NCBI RefSeq assembly: GCF_001418335.1
Contig: NZ_LIPP01000316.1
Coordinates: 1-34,777, forward strand
Source of the DNA: Streptomyces aurantiacus
Lineage (GTDB): Bacteria > Actinomycetota > Actinomycetes > Streptomycetales > Streptomycetaceae
Reading direction: 5' to 3'
Length of the DNA stretch: 34,777 nt
Shown: one piece after another, positions 1 to 7,786 of the stretch
Numbering within the stretch: position 1 is the first letter of the stretch
Layout of the letters: each line of letters begins with the position of its first letter
Translations under genes and position numbers: made by a program
The notes under the pieces: model-generated
What the model saw: only the letters and a program-made list of their open reading frames with translations
Told to the model about the DNA's origin: nothing
The model's database searches: none

Positions 1-89
1 AGGACCAGGCGGAGCAGCGGGCCTGAGCCTGCTCTTGGTGGGGCGGGTGCCGGGCGCGGCCGGACCGGGGCCGCGTAGAGTCCTGCGCC

Positions 90-1400
90 GTGCCCGTCCC
101 AACGCCCCGCCCTGACGCCCGCCCTTCCGCCCAACCCACCGCCCGGCCCGCCGCCCTCTGGAAGGACCGGCAGTTCCTGCTGCTCGCCTCGGCCCGGACC
201 GTCTCAGTCCTCGGCAACGGCTTCGCGCGCGTGGCCCTCGGTTTCGCCGTACTGGCCCTGCCCGGAGCGACCCCCGGGCGGCTGTCGCTGGTGCTGGCCT
301 GTCAGGCGCTGCCCCAGCTGGTGTTCGTCCTGCTGGGCGGGGTGATCGCGGACCGGCTGCCGCGGGCCCGGCTGATGGTGGTCGCCGATGTCGTCGGCGC
401 CGCCGCCTATGCCGGTCTTGCCGCGCTGGTGCTGTCCGGGCACGCGCCGCTGGTCGCGATGTGTGTACTGGCGGTGGTGGCCGGAACCGCGACCGCGCTG
501 TTCTCGCCGGCGATGGACGGCCTGGTGCCGCTGGTCGTCCCGGCGGACAGGCTCCAGCAGGCCAACGGCCTGTTGCGGGTCGGCACCAGCACCTCCCTCC
601 TCCTCGGCCTGTCCCTGTCCGGCGTGGCCGTCGCGTGGCTCGGGGCCGGCTGGGCGCTGGCCGTCAACGCCACGTCCTTCGTCGTCAGCGCGGGTCTCAC
701 CGCACGCCTGCGCGTCTCCGGGCGGCGGCGGGCGAAGACGACGTCGGGCTGGGACGACCTGAAGGAGGGCTGGCGGGAGTTCGCCTCCCGGCAGTGGCTG
801 TGGGTCGTCGTCGCCCATTCGGCCGTGGTGGTCGCCGGCCTCAACGCCACCGTCGGCGTCCTCGGCCCCCTGCTCGCGGAGGAGCACCTGGGCGGCGCGC
901 GGGCCTGGTCGCTCATCGTGGCGGCCCAGGCACTCGGCACCGTGGCGGGCGCGGGTCTGGTGGTACGGGTACGGGTGAAGAGGCCCGTACTGGTGGCGGT
1001 GCTGGCCACGTTCCCGGCCGCTGTACCGATCGCCCTGCTCGCCGCGTCCGCCCCGCCCTGGGCGACCGCCGTCGCGATGTGCTGTTCGGGCGTCACCACG
1101 ACCGTCGGCGCGGTGCTCTGGTCCACGACACTGCAACGGGAGATCCCCGAGGAGGCACTGTCCCGCGTCAGCTCGTACGGCTGGTTCGGCGCCCTCGGCT
1201 TCGCCCCGCTGGGGCTGCTGGTGGCGGGACCCGTCGCCGACGCGGCAGGCCTCCGGGAGGCGTTGGCGGGCTGCGCGGCCCTGGTCGCCCTGGCCGCCGC
1301 GGCGGCGCTGCTGTCGCCGCAGGTCCGGCGGCTCGCCTCTGCTGAGCCGTCCGCGAGCGGCCGGCCGGCGGAACGTGCCGTGCGGGCTGCCCGACCCTGA
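90..1400 (+). CDS. MFS transporter
   Basis: A 436-residue protein with about twelve hydrophobic segments spaced as in the major facilitator superfamily, beginning near residue 28 after a proline- and arginine-rich cytosolic N-terminus. The stretch GGVIADRLPRARLM near residues 80-95 is the loop 2-3 signature of these transporters (G-x-x-x-D-R-x-x-R). The family exports small molecules using the proton gradient; the architecture resembles the Streptomyces efflux permeases often annotated as MFS or enterobactin-exporter-like. The substrate cannot be read from sequence. The GTG start at 90 has no clear ribosome site, but TAGAGT at 76-81 is a good -10 hexamer 8 nt before the GTG, so the message may be leaderless. 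Its TGA lies inside a 16-nt palindrome. It has no same-strand partner close by. Confidence 0.85.
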   Translation: MPVPTPRPDARPSAQPTARPAALWKDRQFLLLASARTVSVLGNGFARVALGFAVLALPGATPGRLSLVLACQALPQLVFVLLGGVIADRLPRARLMVVADVVGAAAYAGLAALVLSGHAPLVAMCVLAVVAGTATALFSPAMDGLVPLVVPADRLQQANGLLRVGTSTSLLLGLSLSGVAVAWLGAGWALAVNATSFVVSAGLTARLRVSGRRRAKTTSGWDDLKEGWREFASRQWLWVVVAHSAVVVAGLNATVGVLGPLLAEEHLGGARAWSLIVAAQALGTVAGAGLVVRVRVKRPVLVAVLATFPAAVPIALLAASAPPWATAVAMCCSGVTTTVGAVLWSTTLQREIPEEALSRVSSYGWFGALGFAPLGLLVAGPVADAAGLREALAGCAALVALAAAAALLSPQVRRLASAEPSASGRPAERAVRAARP

Positions 1401-1411
1401 CAATTGTCAGG
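1396..1411. promoter_or_regulatory. 16-nt perfect palindrome at the MFS stop codon
   Basis: The sequence cctgacaattgtcagg is a perfect palindrome that covers the MFS stop codon and lies 65 nt upstream of the start of the I36-like gene. It has the size and symmetry of a dimeric regulator operator and could control the secreted-protein gene downstream. The regulator is not known. Confidence 0.4.
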
Positions 1412-1476
1412 TACCCGATACGTCAGGTCCCGCATACGTTTCGTGGCGAACACCACCACTCACGAGGGGACCATTC

Positions 1477-1839
1477 ATGCGAAGGATCGCCAGGGCTGCG
1501 GCAGCGGTATCACTCGCGCTCGGTGTGCTGACCACGGTCGGCTCGACCTCTGCCCAAGCGGTTACGCAACACGGGTGCCAAGACGGTTACGTCTGCATCT
1601 ACCCGCAGGACGCGGGCTGGAACAACGACACCCCGTCGCACGTCTACTACAACTACGGGACCTACAACCTGAGTGGCATGTACGGCATCCACCGCATCGT
1701 GAACAACCAGACCGGTGGCGCGACCATGCGCACCTGCACGGGCTACAACGGCACGGGCTGTGAGGGGTACGTGTCGGGCGGCGGGTGGTGGCTCGACAAG
1801 GACATGACGCCGATCAACTCGATCACGCTCCAGCCGTAG
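1477..1839 (+). CDS. secreted peptidase-inhibitor family I36-like protein
   Basis: A 120-residue protein starting at ATG 1477, with gagggga at 1464-1470 as ribosome site; the reading frame is open further upstream but that part has no start signal. Residues 1-28 are a Sec signal peptide (MRRIARAAAAVSLALGVLTT) ending in AQA. The mature part holds GCQDGYVCIYPQ, a Y/W/N-rich middle and paired cysteines, the pattern of the I36 (SMPI-like, beta/gamma-crystallin-like) family of small Streptomyces proteins. Family members include a metalloproteinase inhibitor, but most are untested, so inhibitor function is an inference. The gene stands alone, with a palindrome in front and a strong hairpin behind. 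Confidence 0.8.
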   Translation: MRRIARAAAAVSLALGVLTTVGSTSAQAVTQHGCQDGYVCIYPQDAGWNNDTPSHVYYNYGTYNLSGMYGIHRIVNNQTGGATMRTCTGYNGTGCEGYVSGGGWWLDKDMTPINSITLQP

Positions 1840-1866
1840 CACCCCTGCCGCGGCACGCATGAACCG

Positions 1867-1900
1867 CCGGGCCGGACCTCAGGGCGGAGGTCCGGCCCGG
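1867..1900 (+). terminator. hairpin terminator after the I36-like gene
   Basis: A perfect 13-bp inverted repeat (1867-1879 with 1888-1900, 8-nt loop) starts 27 nt after the stop codon. There is no T-tract, as is usual in Streptomyces. It lies between the 3' ends of the I36-like gene and the convergent AraC gene, so it could serve both. Confidence 0.75.
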
Positions 1901-1956
1901 ACGTGCACGACGGCTTCAGTCGCCGAGTGCCGGCACGGCTCGCGTCCCCGCTCCCG

Positions 1957-2901
1957 TCATGACCGGTCCAGTCTCAGCTCACGGGCAGTCCGGCCGTACT
2001 GGGACTTGAGGCCGCGTGCCAGGTGGCGTGGGTCGTGGATGCCCCAGCGGGCGGCCACCGCTGCCGCCGTGCGGTGGTCGTGGACCGGGTCGAGGAGGTC
2101 GCGCCGCACGCGTTCGAGGCGTTCGCCGCGCAGCCAGGCCGCGAACGGGGACCCGGAGCGGCTGAACAGGCGGTGGAGCTGGCGGGCCGAGATGCTGTGG
2201 GCCGCCGCGACCGACTCGACGCACAGGGACGGGTCGGAGATGTTCGCCAGGACGTAGACGCGGATGCGGTCGACCAGTTCGGTGCCCATGTCCGTCCGGC
2301 CGGGTTCCGTCTCGGTGAAGGCCGCGATCAGGAGCGACACCAGGGCGTCGCCCACGTGGGCCTGTGCCGGACCCGTCAGTCCGTCGAGATGGCGGCTAAG
2401 CCCTCGCAGGAACCCGGAGAGCACCGCCTGCGCGCCCTGGTCGGCGGGCAGGCGCCGGGCCGACCGGTCGGCGACCGCCCTGGCGTGCGGCCCCAGTTCG
2501 CTGCGCGGAATGCCGACGGCCAGTACGTCGCAGCCGTCGGCGACGGCCAACCGGTACGGGCGCGACATGTCGAGGACGACGAAGTCGCCCTTGTGCGCGC
2601 GGGACTGGGTACCGGCCTGGTCCACCGCGGCCGGCGCCGACGACCCGTGCAGGGTGATCTTCAGCAGCTCGGGATCGGTGGACGAGATCGCGCGGCTCGA
2701 CCGCTGGACCAGATGCGCCGAGCCCCTGATCCGCGCCACCGCCACGCGCCCCATTGCCGCCGCGTCGATGTCGGCCCGGAACGAGGTACCGCGCCCCTCC
2801 GCGTCCGGAGCCGTCACGGCCAGCGGAGCGAGGACCGTCGACGCGGCGTTCTGCAACTCCTCAACAGTCGCCTGATGTACGTGTAAGGCGCCACCGTTCA
2901 C
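1957..2901 (-). CDS. AraC-family transcriptional regulator
   Basis: A protein of 314 residues if it starts at GTG 2901, which has a gggag ribosome site 7 nt upstream; a GTG at 2931 would add ten residues but has no such site and would place the start inside a palindrome. The N-terminal two thirds resemble the AraC-binding-like sensor domain, and the C-terminal ~100 residues carry two helix-turn-helix motifs, with ISARQLHRLFSRSGSPFAAW as the first and WGIHDPRHLARGLKSQYGRT in the second. It should bind DNA and activate or repress a nearby target. The ligand is unknown. The best target candidate is its own promoter, where a 10-bp-arm palindrome sits at 2930-2955. Confidence 0.85.
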   Translation of the reverse strand: MNGGALHVHQATVEELQNAASTVLAPLAVTAPDAEGRGTSFRADIDAAAMGRVAVARIRGSAHLVQRSSRAISSTDPELLKITLHGSSAPAAVDQAGTQSRAHKGDFVVLDMSRPYRLAVADGCDVLAVGIPRSELGPHARAVADRSARRLPADQGAQAVLSGFLRGLSRHLDGLTGPAQAHVGDALVSLLIAAFTETEPGRTDMGTELVDRIRVYVLANISDPSLCVESVAAAHSISARQLHRLFSRSGSPFAAWLRGERLERVRRDLLDPVHDHRTAAAVAARWGIHDPRHLARGLKSQYGRTARELRLDRS

Positions 2902-2929
2902 GGAGCCACTCCCTGCTCGCCGGGCATTC

Positions 2930-2955
2930 ACGTCAATCGGTACATCGATTGACGT
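2930..2955. promoter_or_regulatory. 10-bp-arm inverted repeat, candidate operator
   Basis: The arms acgtcaatcg (2930-2939) and cgattgacgt (2946-2955) are perfectly complementary with a 6-nt spacer. They lie 29-54 nt upstream of the preferred AraC start, the right place for an operator of that gene. Confidence 0.55.
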
Positions 2956-3100
2956 AAACGGGAGTTACTCGTCTTCCGGGGCGCGAAGTGGCGACGGACC
3001 CGGCAGGAAGTGGCGACTTCGCGCGCCCCCTCTTCCGTACCTTCTTCCTTGGGGGGAGCAACGTCGGCTGGGACCTCACCACAGTTCCAGCCGACTGCTC
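2956..3100. other. intergenic region with inverted and direct repeats
   Basis: No gene is seen. The segment holds a 9-bp inverted repeat, gcgcgaagt (2981-2989) with acttcgcgc (3016-3024), and a direct repeat gaagtggcgac (twice, about 22 nt apart). It lies downstream of the ATP-binding gene and upstream of the AraC gene, so it may contain a terminator for the first or further regulator sites for the second. Confidence 0.4.
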
Positions 3101-3565
3101 TCAGCGGCCCGGCACCCGGATCTCCGCCCACACGACTTTGTACGTGCCTCCCGCGCACAGGTCGGTCCCCCACCGGTCGGCCAGCGCGGCGACGAGCAGC
3201 AACCCGCGCCCGCCCTCACCGTCGCCGGGCTCCCGCAGTACGGGCAGCCGCTCGGTCCGCCCGTCGGACACCTCCACCCGTACGACGTCCCCGCCGCCGT
3301 AGCCGTGGCCGTGGCCGTCCCGCAGTATCAGCCGTACGCGGAAGTCGCGTCCCCTGACCCGGCCGTGCTGCACGGCGTTGGCCGCGAGCTCCGCGACGAC
3401 CAGGGTCACGGCCTCGCTCGCCTCGCTGTCGTACGCGAACCCCCATACGTCCATCCGGTTCGCGACCAGCCGCCGGGCGAGCCTGGCCCCTCGCGGAGTA
3501 CAGCTGAAGAGCTGGGTGAACATACGTACGGTGACGGGTACTTGGACCCGAGCGTCTCCTTGCAT
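3101..3565 (-). CDS. ATP-binding protein, anti-sigma-factor-like (HATPase)
   Basis: A 154-residue protein with the GHKL/HATPase fold of RsbW/SpoIIAB-type regulators. The N-box reads LVVAELAANAVQHGR (E and N for Mg-ATP) and the later glycine-rich box reads GEGGRGLLLVAALADRWG. It has no histidine-kinase dimerisation domain. Proteins of this size are very numerous in Streptomyces and are thought to act as serine kinases or anti-sigma factors, though many have lost kinase activity. It is divergent from the XRE/DUF5753 and DUF397 genes; this three-gene grouping recurs throughout the genus (whiJ-like and abaA-like clusters) and is tied to development and antibiotic regulation. The precise partner is inferred from context only. 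Confidence 0.85.
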   Translation of the reverse strand: MQGDARVQVPVTVRMFTQLFSCTPRGARLARRLVANRMDVWGFAYDSEASEAVTLVVAELAANAVQHGRVRGRDFRVRLILRDGHGHGYGGGDVVRVEVSDGRTERLPVLREPGDGEGGRGLLLVAALADRWGTDLCAGGTYKVVWAEIRVPGR

Positions 3566-3608
3566 GGCTCAACGGTCCCGGGAGACAAGGCCGTCGACCA
3601 GCTCCGAC

Positions 3609-3634
3609 ACTCGTACGTCACACTCCGTACGAGT
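3609..3634. promoter_or_regulatory. 8-bp-arm inverted repeat between divergent genes
   Basis: The arms actcgtac (3609-3616) and gtacgagt (3627-3634) are perfect complements with a 10-nt spacer. A second small palindrome, gtcac-5nt-gtgac, lies at 3655-3669. Both are in the 113-nt space between the ATP-binding gene and the XRE gene and are plausible binding sites for the XRE regulator. Confidence 0.45.
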
Positions 3635-3678
3635 TCACTCTGTGGACAGTAGGCGTCACATGCAGTGACCATGTCCGC

Positions 3679-4506
3679 ATGACCAACAGCACGGCGACCG
3701 AGCCCGAACCGTCGGACAGTCTGAAGACGTTCGGCCTGGTCCACAAGGCATGCCGCAAGCGGGCGGGTCTGACGCAGGAGGAACTGGCACCACTGGTGCG
3801 CTACCAGCCGTCGACCGTGGCCTCGATCGAGCAGGGACGGCGTTTACCGCCGAGGGTCTATGTCGAGCGGGCGGAGGAGGTGCTGGACGCGTTCGGAGTA
3901 CTGCGGGCGGCGGCGAAGTACGCGACGCGGGACCCGGGCCTGGCGTCCTGGTTCCGCGCATGGGCCGACCTGGAAGAGCAGGCCATCAGCCTCTACACGT
4001 TCGAGAACCGGCTGGTGCCGGGGCTGCTCCAGACGGAGGCGTACTCGCGCACGTTGTTCAACGAGAGGGTGCCCCTTCTCACCGAGGCACAGATCGAGGC
4101 GCAGCTCAGCGCTCGTTCGGACCGCCAGCGACTGCTCACCGAGCGGCCCAAAACGGCGTTCAACTTCATCATCGAAGAACACGTCATCACCCGCGGGACC
4201 GGCGGTTCAGAAGTCACGCGCGAGCTGATCGATCAGGCACTGGCTGTCACCGAACTCCGCAATGTGGAGTTGCAGTTGATGCCCACGGCACGTGCCGTCC
4301 ACCCTGGCCTCGACGGCCCCATCCAGTTGCTGGAGACGCCTGAGAACGAGTGGTTCGGCTACTGCGAAGGACAGCGAACCGGCCAGTTCATCTCCGACCC
4401 GGAAACGATCAGCGTCCTCCACATGCGCTATGCGAAACTTCGTTCACAGGCTCTCACCCCGCAAGACTCTCGGAGCCTGCTGGAGCGGATTCGAGGAGCA
4501 CTATGA
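3679..4506 (+). CDS. XRE-family regulator with DUF5753 domain
   Basis: A 275-residue protein with an N-terminal Cro/C1 helix-turn-helix at about residues 15-70 (GLTQEELAPLVRYQPSTVAS is the core) and a C-terminal DUF5753 domain (about 90-270, including ENRLVPGLLQTEAYSR and the PIQLLETPE region). This is the standard build of the Scr1/WhiJ-like regulators of Streptomyces. ATG 3679 is the only good start; no clear ribosome site precedes it. It overlaps the next gene by ATGA, so the two are translationally coupled. The family is thought to repress its own locus, relieved by the DUF397 partner, in a toxin-antitoxin-like or developmental switch; this is family knowledge, not visible here. Confidence 0.9.
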   Translation: MTNSTATEPEPSDSLKTFGLVHKACRKRAGLTQEELAPLVRYQPSTVASIEQGRRLPPRVYVERAEEVLDAFGVLRAAAKYATRDPGLASWFRAWADLEEQAISLYTFENRLVPGLLQTEAYSRTLFNERVPLLTEAQIEAQLSARSDRQRLLTERPKTAFNFIIEEHVITRGTGGSEVTRELIDQALAVTELRNVELQLMPTARAVHPGLDGPIQLLETPENEWFGYCEGQRTGQFISDPETISVLHMRYAKLRSQALTPQDSRSLLERIRGAL

Positions 4507-4760
4507 GGACCACTGAACTGGCCTGGTTCAAGAGCAGCTACAGCGGCGACAGCTCCGGCGACTGCGTCGAAGTGGCTCTCGAATGGCACAAGTCGTCCTA
4601 CAGCAGCGGCAGCGATGGCGACTGCGTCGAGGTCGCCGCCTGCCCCGCCACCATCCACATCCGCGACTCCAAGAACAAGCGCGGACCCCAACTCGCCCTC
4701 TCCCCCGCCGCCTGGGGCGACTTCGTCGAGTCGGTCAGCGGTCCGCGCAACACGGCGTAG
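4503..4760 (+). CDS. DUF397 protein with a duplicated motif
   Basis: An 85-residue partner of the XRE/DUF5753 gene, starting at ATG 4503 within its stop codon (ATGA overlap). Normal DUF397 proteins carry one W-x-K-S-S-Y-S motif followed by DCVEVA; this one has two, WFKSSYSG (8-15) with DCVEVA (20-25) and WHKSSYSS (28-35) with DCVEVA (40-45), an exact 20-residue period that looks like an internal duplication. The rest (IHIRDSKNKRGPQLALSPAAWGDF region) is typical. The function is unknown beyond genetic association with the upstream regulator. Its last nine codons form the left copy of the 35-nt repeat that bounds the following island, so the 3' end may have been supplied by recombination. Confidence 0.85.
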   Translation: MRTTELAWFKSSYSGDSSGDCVEVALEWHKSSYSSGSDGDCVEVAACPATIHIRDSKNKRGPQLALSPAAWGDFVESVSGPRNTA

Positions 4761-4767
4761 GGTCCGG
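4733..4767. repeat. left 35-nt direct repeat (possible attachment site)
   Basis: This segment matches 11174-11208 in the same orientation at 32 of 35 positions; the three differences are all transitions (4739, 4741, 4750). It is the 3' end of the DUF397 gene plus 7 nt after the TAG. The two copies enclose the whole LysR-to-VOC gene block, as the ends of an integrated element would. Confidence 0.7.
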
Positions 4768-5320
4768 CCGGGGGACCGGAGCGGGATAAGTTCGGCCTGC
4801 AACGCGCGGCGGGGGAACCGATACCACGGGTACGGCGGCAGCGGATCGTCCCGCTCCACGCCGCCGCTGCCACATGTCTCCGGTCTGCGGATGGACCGGC
4901 ACCAGCACCAGGTCAGTGGCTGGCTCGCCACATCCCGGCCCCGCCAGGCCCGGTCGCTTCGCACCTTCCCCGGCGGGCAGCAGCGCGCCAAGTGCCCGGC
5001 CGAGGAGCTCTGCGACCGGCCCGGGCGCCACCTCGACCGGCGCGCGCCGGTGGCCAGTAGCTCCGCCCAGCCCATGACCGGCCGCTCCGGCGGGCCGGGC
5101 AGCGGCACGCCTGCGGGACGAGACGGCGGCCGAAGCCGTGATGCCGCTGTCAGGCAAACGGCTCCGAAATCACCCGATCAAGGCCAGAAGTATTCCGGTA
5201 CGCACGGAGGAGGTGTCAGGTATTCATTAATTTTGTGGAAGGCCTTCGAAATACGAATGATCTCGACGAGGTGGACAGGACGTAGAATGCGAGATGTTAT
5301 AGGTTCGAGGAGCGAGAACG
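4768..5320. other. 553-nt region without a convincing gene
   Basis: The first ~380 nt are GC-rich and open in several frames but show no recognisable protein, start signal or codon pattern. The reverse frame here ends in DPTPCCADR, nearly the C-terminus of the gene at 11176-11682, but only because it reads through the 35-nt repeat. From about 5150 the base composition falls sharply (25 of 60 G+C in 5221-5280), consistent with an imported promoter region for the LysR gene. The palindrome gaaggccttc lies near 5240. Confidence 0.4.
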
Positions 5321-6244
5321 ATGACGATCGAGTTTCGGCACGTCAGGTATTTTATCGCCGTTGCGGAAGAACTGAACTTCGGTCGGGCCGCGGTGCGGCT
5401 GAATATGGCCCAGCCGCCCCTCAGCGTGCAGATCCGGGACCTGGAGAGGGAACTCGGAGTCAAGCTTTTCGAGCGAACGGGGAAGGGCGCGACCCTGACG
5501 CAGGAGGGCGCGGTATTCCTTTTGGAAGCGCGCCAGATCTGCGATCAGGTCAGTCGGGCGCGGCACGCGGTGCACCAGGCCACCGCAGGTGAACTCGGCC
5601 ACCTGCGCGTGGCGGGAATTCCCTTTGCGTTCATGGAAGTGCTTCCGCTGGTCATACCGAGGTTCCGGGAGGAAAATCCTCACGTCCTCATCGACCTCCG
5701 TGAGGCCGGGACTCAGGAGAGCTTCGACTCTCTGCGAACCGGGGCGATGGACATCACTTTTGTACGGCAGGGCGAGCCGGCCGCCGGCCTTGAGGTCCTT
5801 CCCCTGCTGACGGGGCGGTTCGAACTCATAGTTCCGCGCGGTCATCGGCTTGCGCGTGATCGTCCCGTGGACATCGTCGAGTTGGCGTCGGAGCCGCTTG
5901 TCATGACGTCGCGTCAGATCTCACCTTACTATTACGACCGGACCCTCTCCGCCATGACCGCCGTCGGGATAACGCCGCATACCGTCGTGGAGGCGACTTC
6001 CATTCAAGCCCAGTTGGGGTACGTGGCCAGCGGCATGGGCGTTTCCTTGGTGCCGGCTTCCGCGAAGTTGATGCACTCGAAACACATCGAATGGGTCCCG
6101 CTCAAGCAGGCGATCGTCATGACGGAAGTGGCCGCGGTATGGGCTTCGGGGCCTACTCCGCAGGTCTTGGACAACTTCCTCAAAATCGTGCACGAAGAAT
6201 GCGTGGGGGATCGCGCCCCCGCGCGGCCGGCCCGAACAGCCTGA
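5321..6244 (+). CDS. LysR-family transcriptional regulator
   Basis: A 307-residue regulator with the N-terminal winged helix-turn-helix (residues 1-60: FRHVRYFIAVAEELNFGRAA and LNMAQPPLSVQIRDLERELG) and a C-terminal periplasmic-binding-protein-like effector domain (about 90-295). It is closest in style to BenM/CatM/ClcR-type regulators of aromatic catabolism, judged from the opening MTIEFRHVRYF and the LAVxEELNFGRAA-type helix. Such proteins bind a T-N11-A site and switch on a catabolic operon when an intermediate binds. It reads in the same direction as the six enzyme genes rather than divergently, separated by 139 nt. Codon use is less GC-biased than in the flanking chromosome. The inducer is unknown. 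Confidence 0.9.
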   Translation: MTIEFRHVRYFIAVAEELNFGRAAVRLNMAQPPLSVQIRDLERELGVKLFERTGKGATLTQEGAVFLLEARQICDQVSRARHAVHQATAGELGHLRVAGIPFAFMEVLPLVIPRFREENPHVLIDLREAGTQESFDSLRTGAMDITFVRQGEPAAGLEVLPLLTGRFELIVPRGHRLARDRPVDIVELASEPLVMTSRQISPYYYDRTLSAMTAVGITPHTVVEATSIQAQLGYVASGMGVSLVPASAKLMHSKHIEWVPLKQAIVMTEVAAVWASGPTPQVLDNFLKIVHEECVGDRAPARPARTA

Positions 6245-6383
6245 TAGCTGCTGAGTATCGACGTCTGACCTAACGAGTATTGGACCGCACCGGCCGTTTC
6301 CCCGTTACATGGGTGCAGCAGGTGTTCGGCGAGACAGGATCGTCGGCGGTACCACAGGAACGAAGGTCAGGGAGGTGCTCACT

Positions 6384-7253
6384 GTGCTTGTTTCGCAGAC
6401 AACAGGCGGAGTGGCGCGCGTAACCGGAGCCCGATACGAGGTGCTGGAGGTCGGCGGCGCGTCCTTGTCCGATCTCGTGAAATCCGGGTCGATGCACTTG
6501 CTGGCCCATGCACGGACGGTCCGCACTCTGGAACGGGAGACGGTCACCGTGCAAGCTCCGATCGACACTCCCGGAAAGGTGATCATCGTCGGGTTGAATT
6601 ACCGGGACCACGCCGCGGAAATGCGGACAGCACTCCCTCAGGTCCCACGGGTGCATATGACGGCGGCCTCCGCGGTCACCGGACCCGGCGCCGACATTCG
6701 ACTGCCCCGGATAGCGGAGACGGCGGTGGACTATGAAGGAGAGGTGGCGGTGGTCATCGGAAATCCCGCGTCCGATGTGTCCGTGGAGGCCGCCTGGGAT
6801 CACGTGGCCGGGATCACCGCCGCCAACGACGTGAGCGCCAGAGACGTCCAGAACGGCAGCAACTCCCTGGTGTCCGGCCCCAACGTGGGGTTGGCGAAGG
6901 GATTCGACACGTTCAAGCCGCTCGGGCCGGCGCTCCTGACCGCGGACAGTGCCCGCGACGGCCGTGCGCTGGCCCTGCGCACGCTGGTCGACGGAGAGAT
7001 ACGCCAGCAGTCCAGTACCGCGCGGATGCACTTCTCGATCGCGCAGCTCGTGTCACGGATCAGCCAGTACACGACGTTGCACCGTGGCGACGTCGTCCTG
7101 ACCGGCACTCCAGGCGGCGTAGGAGCCTCAAGCGGTCGTTTTCTGCAGGCCGGACAGGTCGTCGAAATCGAGCTTGAGGGCGTCGGAGTTCTTCGCAACC
7201 GCGTCGTCGCGCCTTCACCGACGCCGCTTTCCCGGAACTCCACCAAGAGCTGA
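6384..7253 (+). CDS. fumarylacetoacetate hydrolase (FAH) family protein
   Basis: A 289-residue protein starting at GTG 6384, which has ggaggt 7 nt upstream; an in-frame ATG at 6309 lacks a site. The catalytic FAH fold is clear: GLNYRDHAAE (70-79), the metal ligands E118 and E120 in YEGEVAVVIG, D149 in NDVSARD, K172, and the C-terminal TGTPGGVG loop. The family includes fumarylpyruvate hydrolase, 2-hydroxyhepta-2,4-diene-1,7-dioate isomerase/decarboxylase and acylpyruvases, all acting on 2,4-diketo or enol acids in aromatic or sugar breakdown. All metal ligands are present, so it should be active; the substrate is not defined. It is the first enzyme of the island operon. Confidence 0.88.
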   Translation: MLVSQTTGGVARVTGARYEVLEVGGASLSDLVKSGSMHLLAHARTVRTLERETVTVQAPIDTPGKVIIVGLNYRDHAAEMRTALPQVPRVHMTAASAVTGPGADIRLPRIAETAVDYEGEVAVVIGNPASDVSVEAAWDHVAGITAANDVSARDVQNGSNSLVSGPNVGLAKGFDTFKPLGPALLTADSARDGRALALRTLVDGEIRQQSSTARMHFSIAQLVSRISQYTTLHRGDVVLTGTPGGVGASSGRFLQAGQVVEIELEGVGVLRNRVVAPSPTPLSRNSTKS

Positions 7254-7268
7254 ACTCCACCAAGAGCT
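7235..7268 (+). repeat. 17-nt perfect tandem duplication across a stop codon
   Basis: The unit gaactccaccaagagct occurs twice back to back (7235-7251, 7252-7268). The first copy ends in the TGA of the FAH gene; without the duplication the gene would end at the same residue with TAG. The protein is therefore unaffected. Confidence 0.9.
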
Positions 7269-7285
7269 AGGGACGGTAGAACGTT

Positions 7286-7678
7286 ATGAGTAAGGCGTAC
7301 GTCGAGTACATGTACGAGCGTCTGGCCGAGGGCGACTTCGGGGTGGTTTTCGAGAAGCTCTCGCCCGACGCACCGTGGATCGAGGCGGAGAACGTGCCCT
7401 ACTCACCGGGTGCCCCGCTCAAGGGCCGCGAGGCGATCCAGAAGACCGTGTTCGACTCACACGAGAAGGACTTCGCGGAGTTCCAGATCAACGTCAGCCG
7501 CATTGCTGACGCGGGAGACACCGTCCTGGTGCAAGGACGCTACGTCGGCACCACCAAGACCGGAGCCAAGCTCGATGCGATCTTTTCGCACGTGTGGGAC
7601 TTCGACGGCGACACGATCGTGCGCTTTCAGCAGTACACCGACACATGGCAGTGGCGCCGCGTCCTCGGCCTTGAGTAG
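7286..7678 (+). CDS. SnoaL-like / nuclear transport factor 2 family protein
   Basis: A 130-residue protein with the cone-shaped alpha+beta barrel pattern of the SnoaL/ketosteroid-isomerase superfamily: N-terminal helix MSKAYVEYMYERLAEGDF, then D-x-x-W at 27-30 (PDAPWIEA), the GREAIQKTVF helix start and a C-terminal sheet ending VRFQQYTDTWQWRRVLG. These small proteins act as isomerases, cyclases, dehydratases or hydrolases on diverse polar or polyketide-like substrates. No specific activity can be assigned. The gap to the FAH gene is 32 nt and holds half of the tandem duplication, so the two are probably one transcript. Confidence 0.75.
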   Translation: MSKAYVEYMYERLAEGDFGVVFEKLSPDAPWIEAENVPYSPGAPLKGREAIQKTVFDSHEKDFAEFQINVSRIADAGDTVLVQGRYVGTTKTGAKLDAIFSHVWDFDGDTIVRFQQYTDTWQWRRVLGLE

Positions 7679-7700
7679 CGGCCCTGTCGAAATATGTGCG

Positions 7701-7737
7701 GAGTCGATATCGCGAAGTCGATATGCGCGGAGTCGAC
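7701..7737 (+). repeat. three imperfect ~14-nt direct repeats
   Basis: gagtcgatat, aagtcgatat and gagtcgac recur at a 14-15-nt spacing in the 108-nt gap between the SnoaL-like and SDR genes. They may be a decayed tandem duplication or regulator half-sites. Confidence 0.45.
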
Positions 7738-7786
7738 GGACCGGGCCCATGCACGTCGCCGAACGGAACGACAAGGAGCACCAACA

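Noticed and set aside
1..26. Possible 3' end of an upstream gene (DQAEQRA then TGA)
   Set aside because: Only seven codons are visible, which cannot be told from chance.
204..1403. Long reverse-strand frame opposite the MFS gene
   Set aside because: It is a GC-rich mirror frame of a clear transporter gene, with no motif or start signal.
4735..5157. 140-residue reverse frame ending DPTPCCADR, resembling the end of the gene at 11176-11682
   Set aside because: The similarity is confined to the 35-nt repeat; the rest shows no resemblance, so it is a by-product of the repeat rather than a second gene. A shared ggccagtagctccgc nearby is suggestive but too short.
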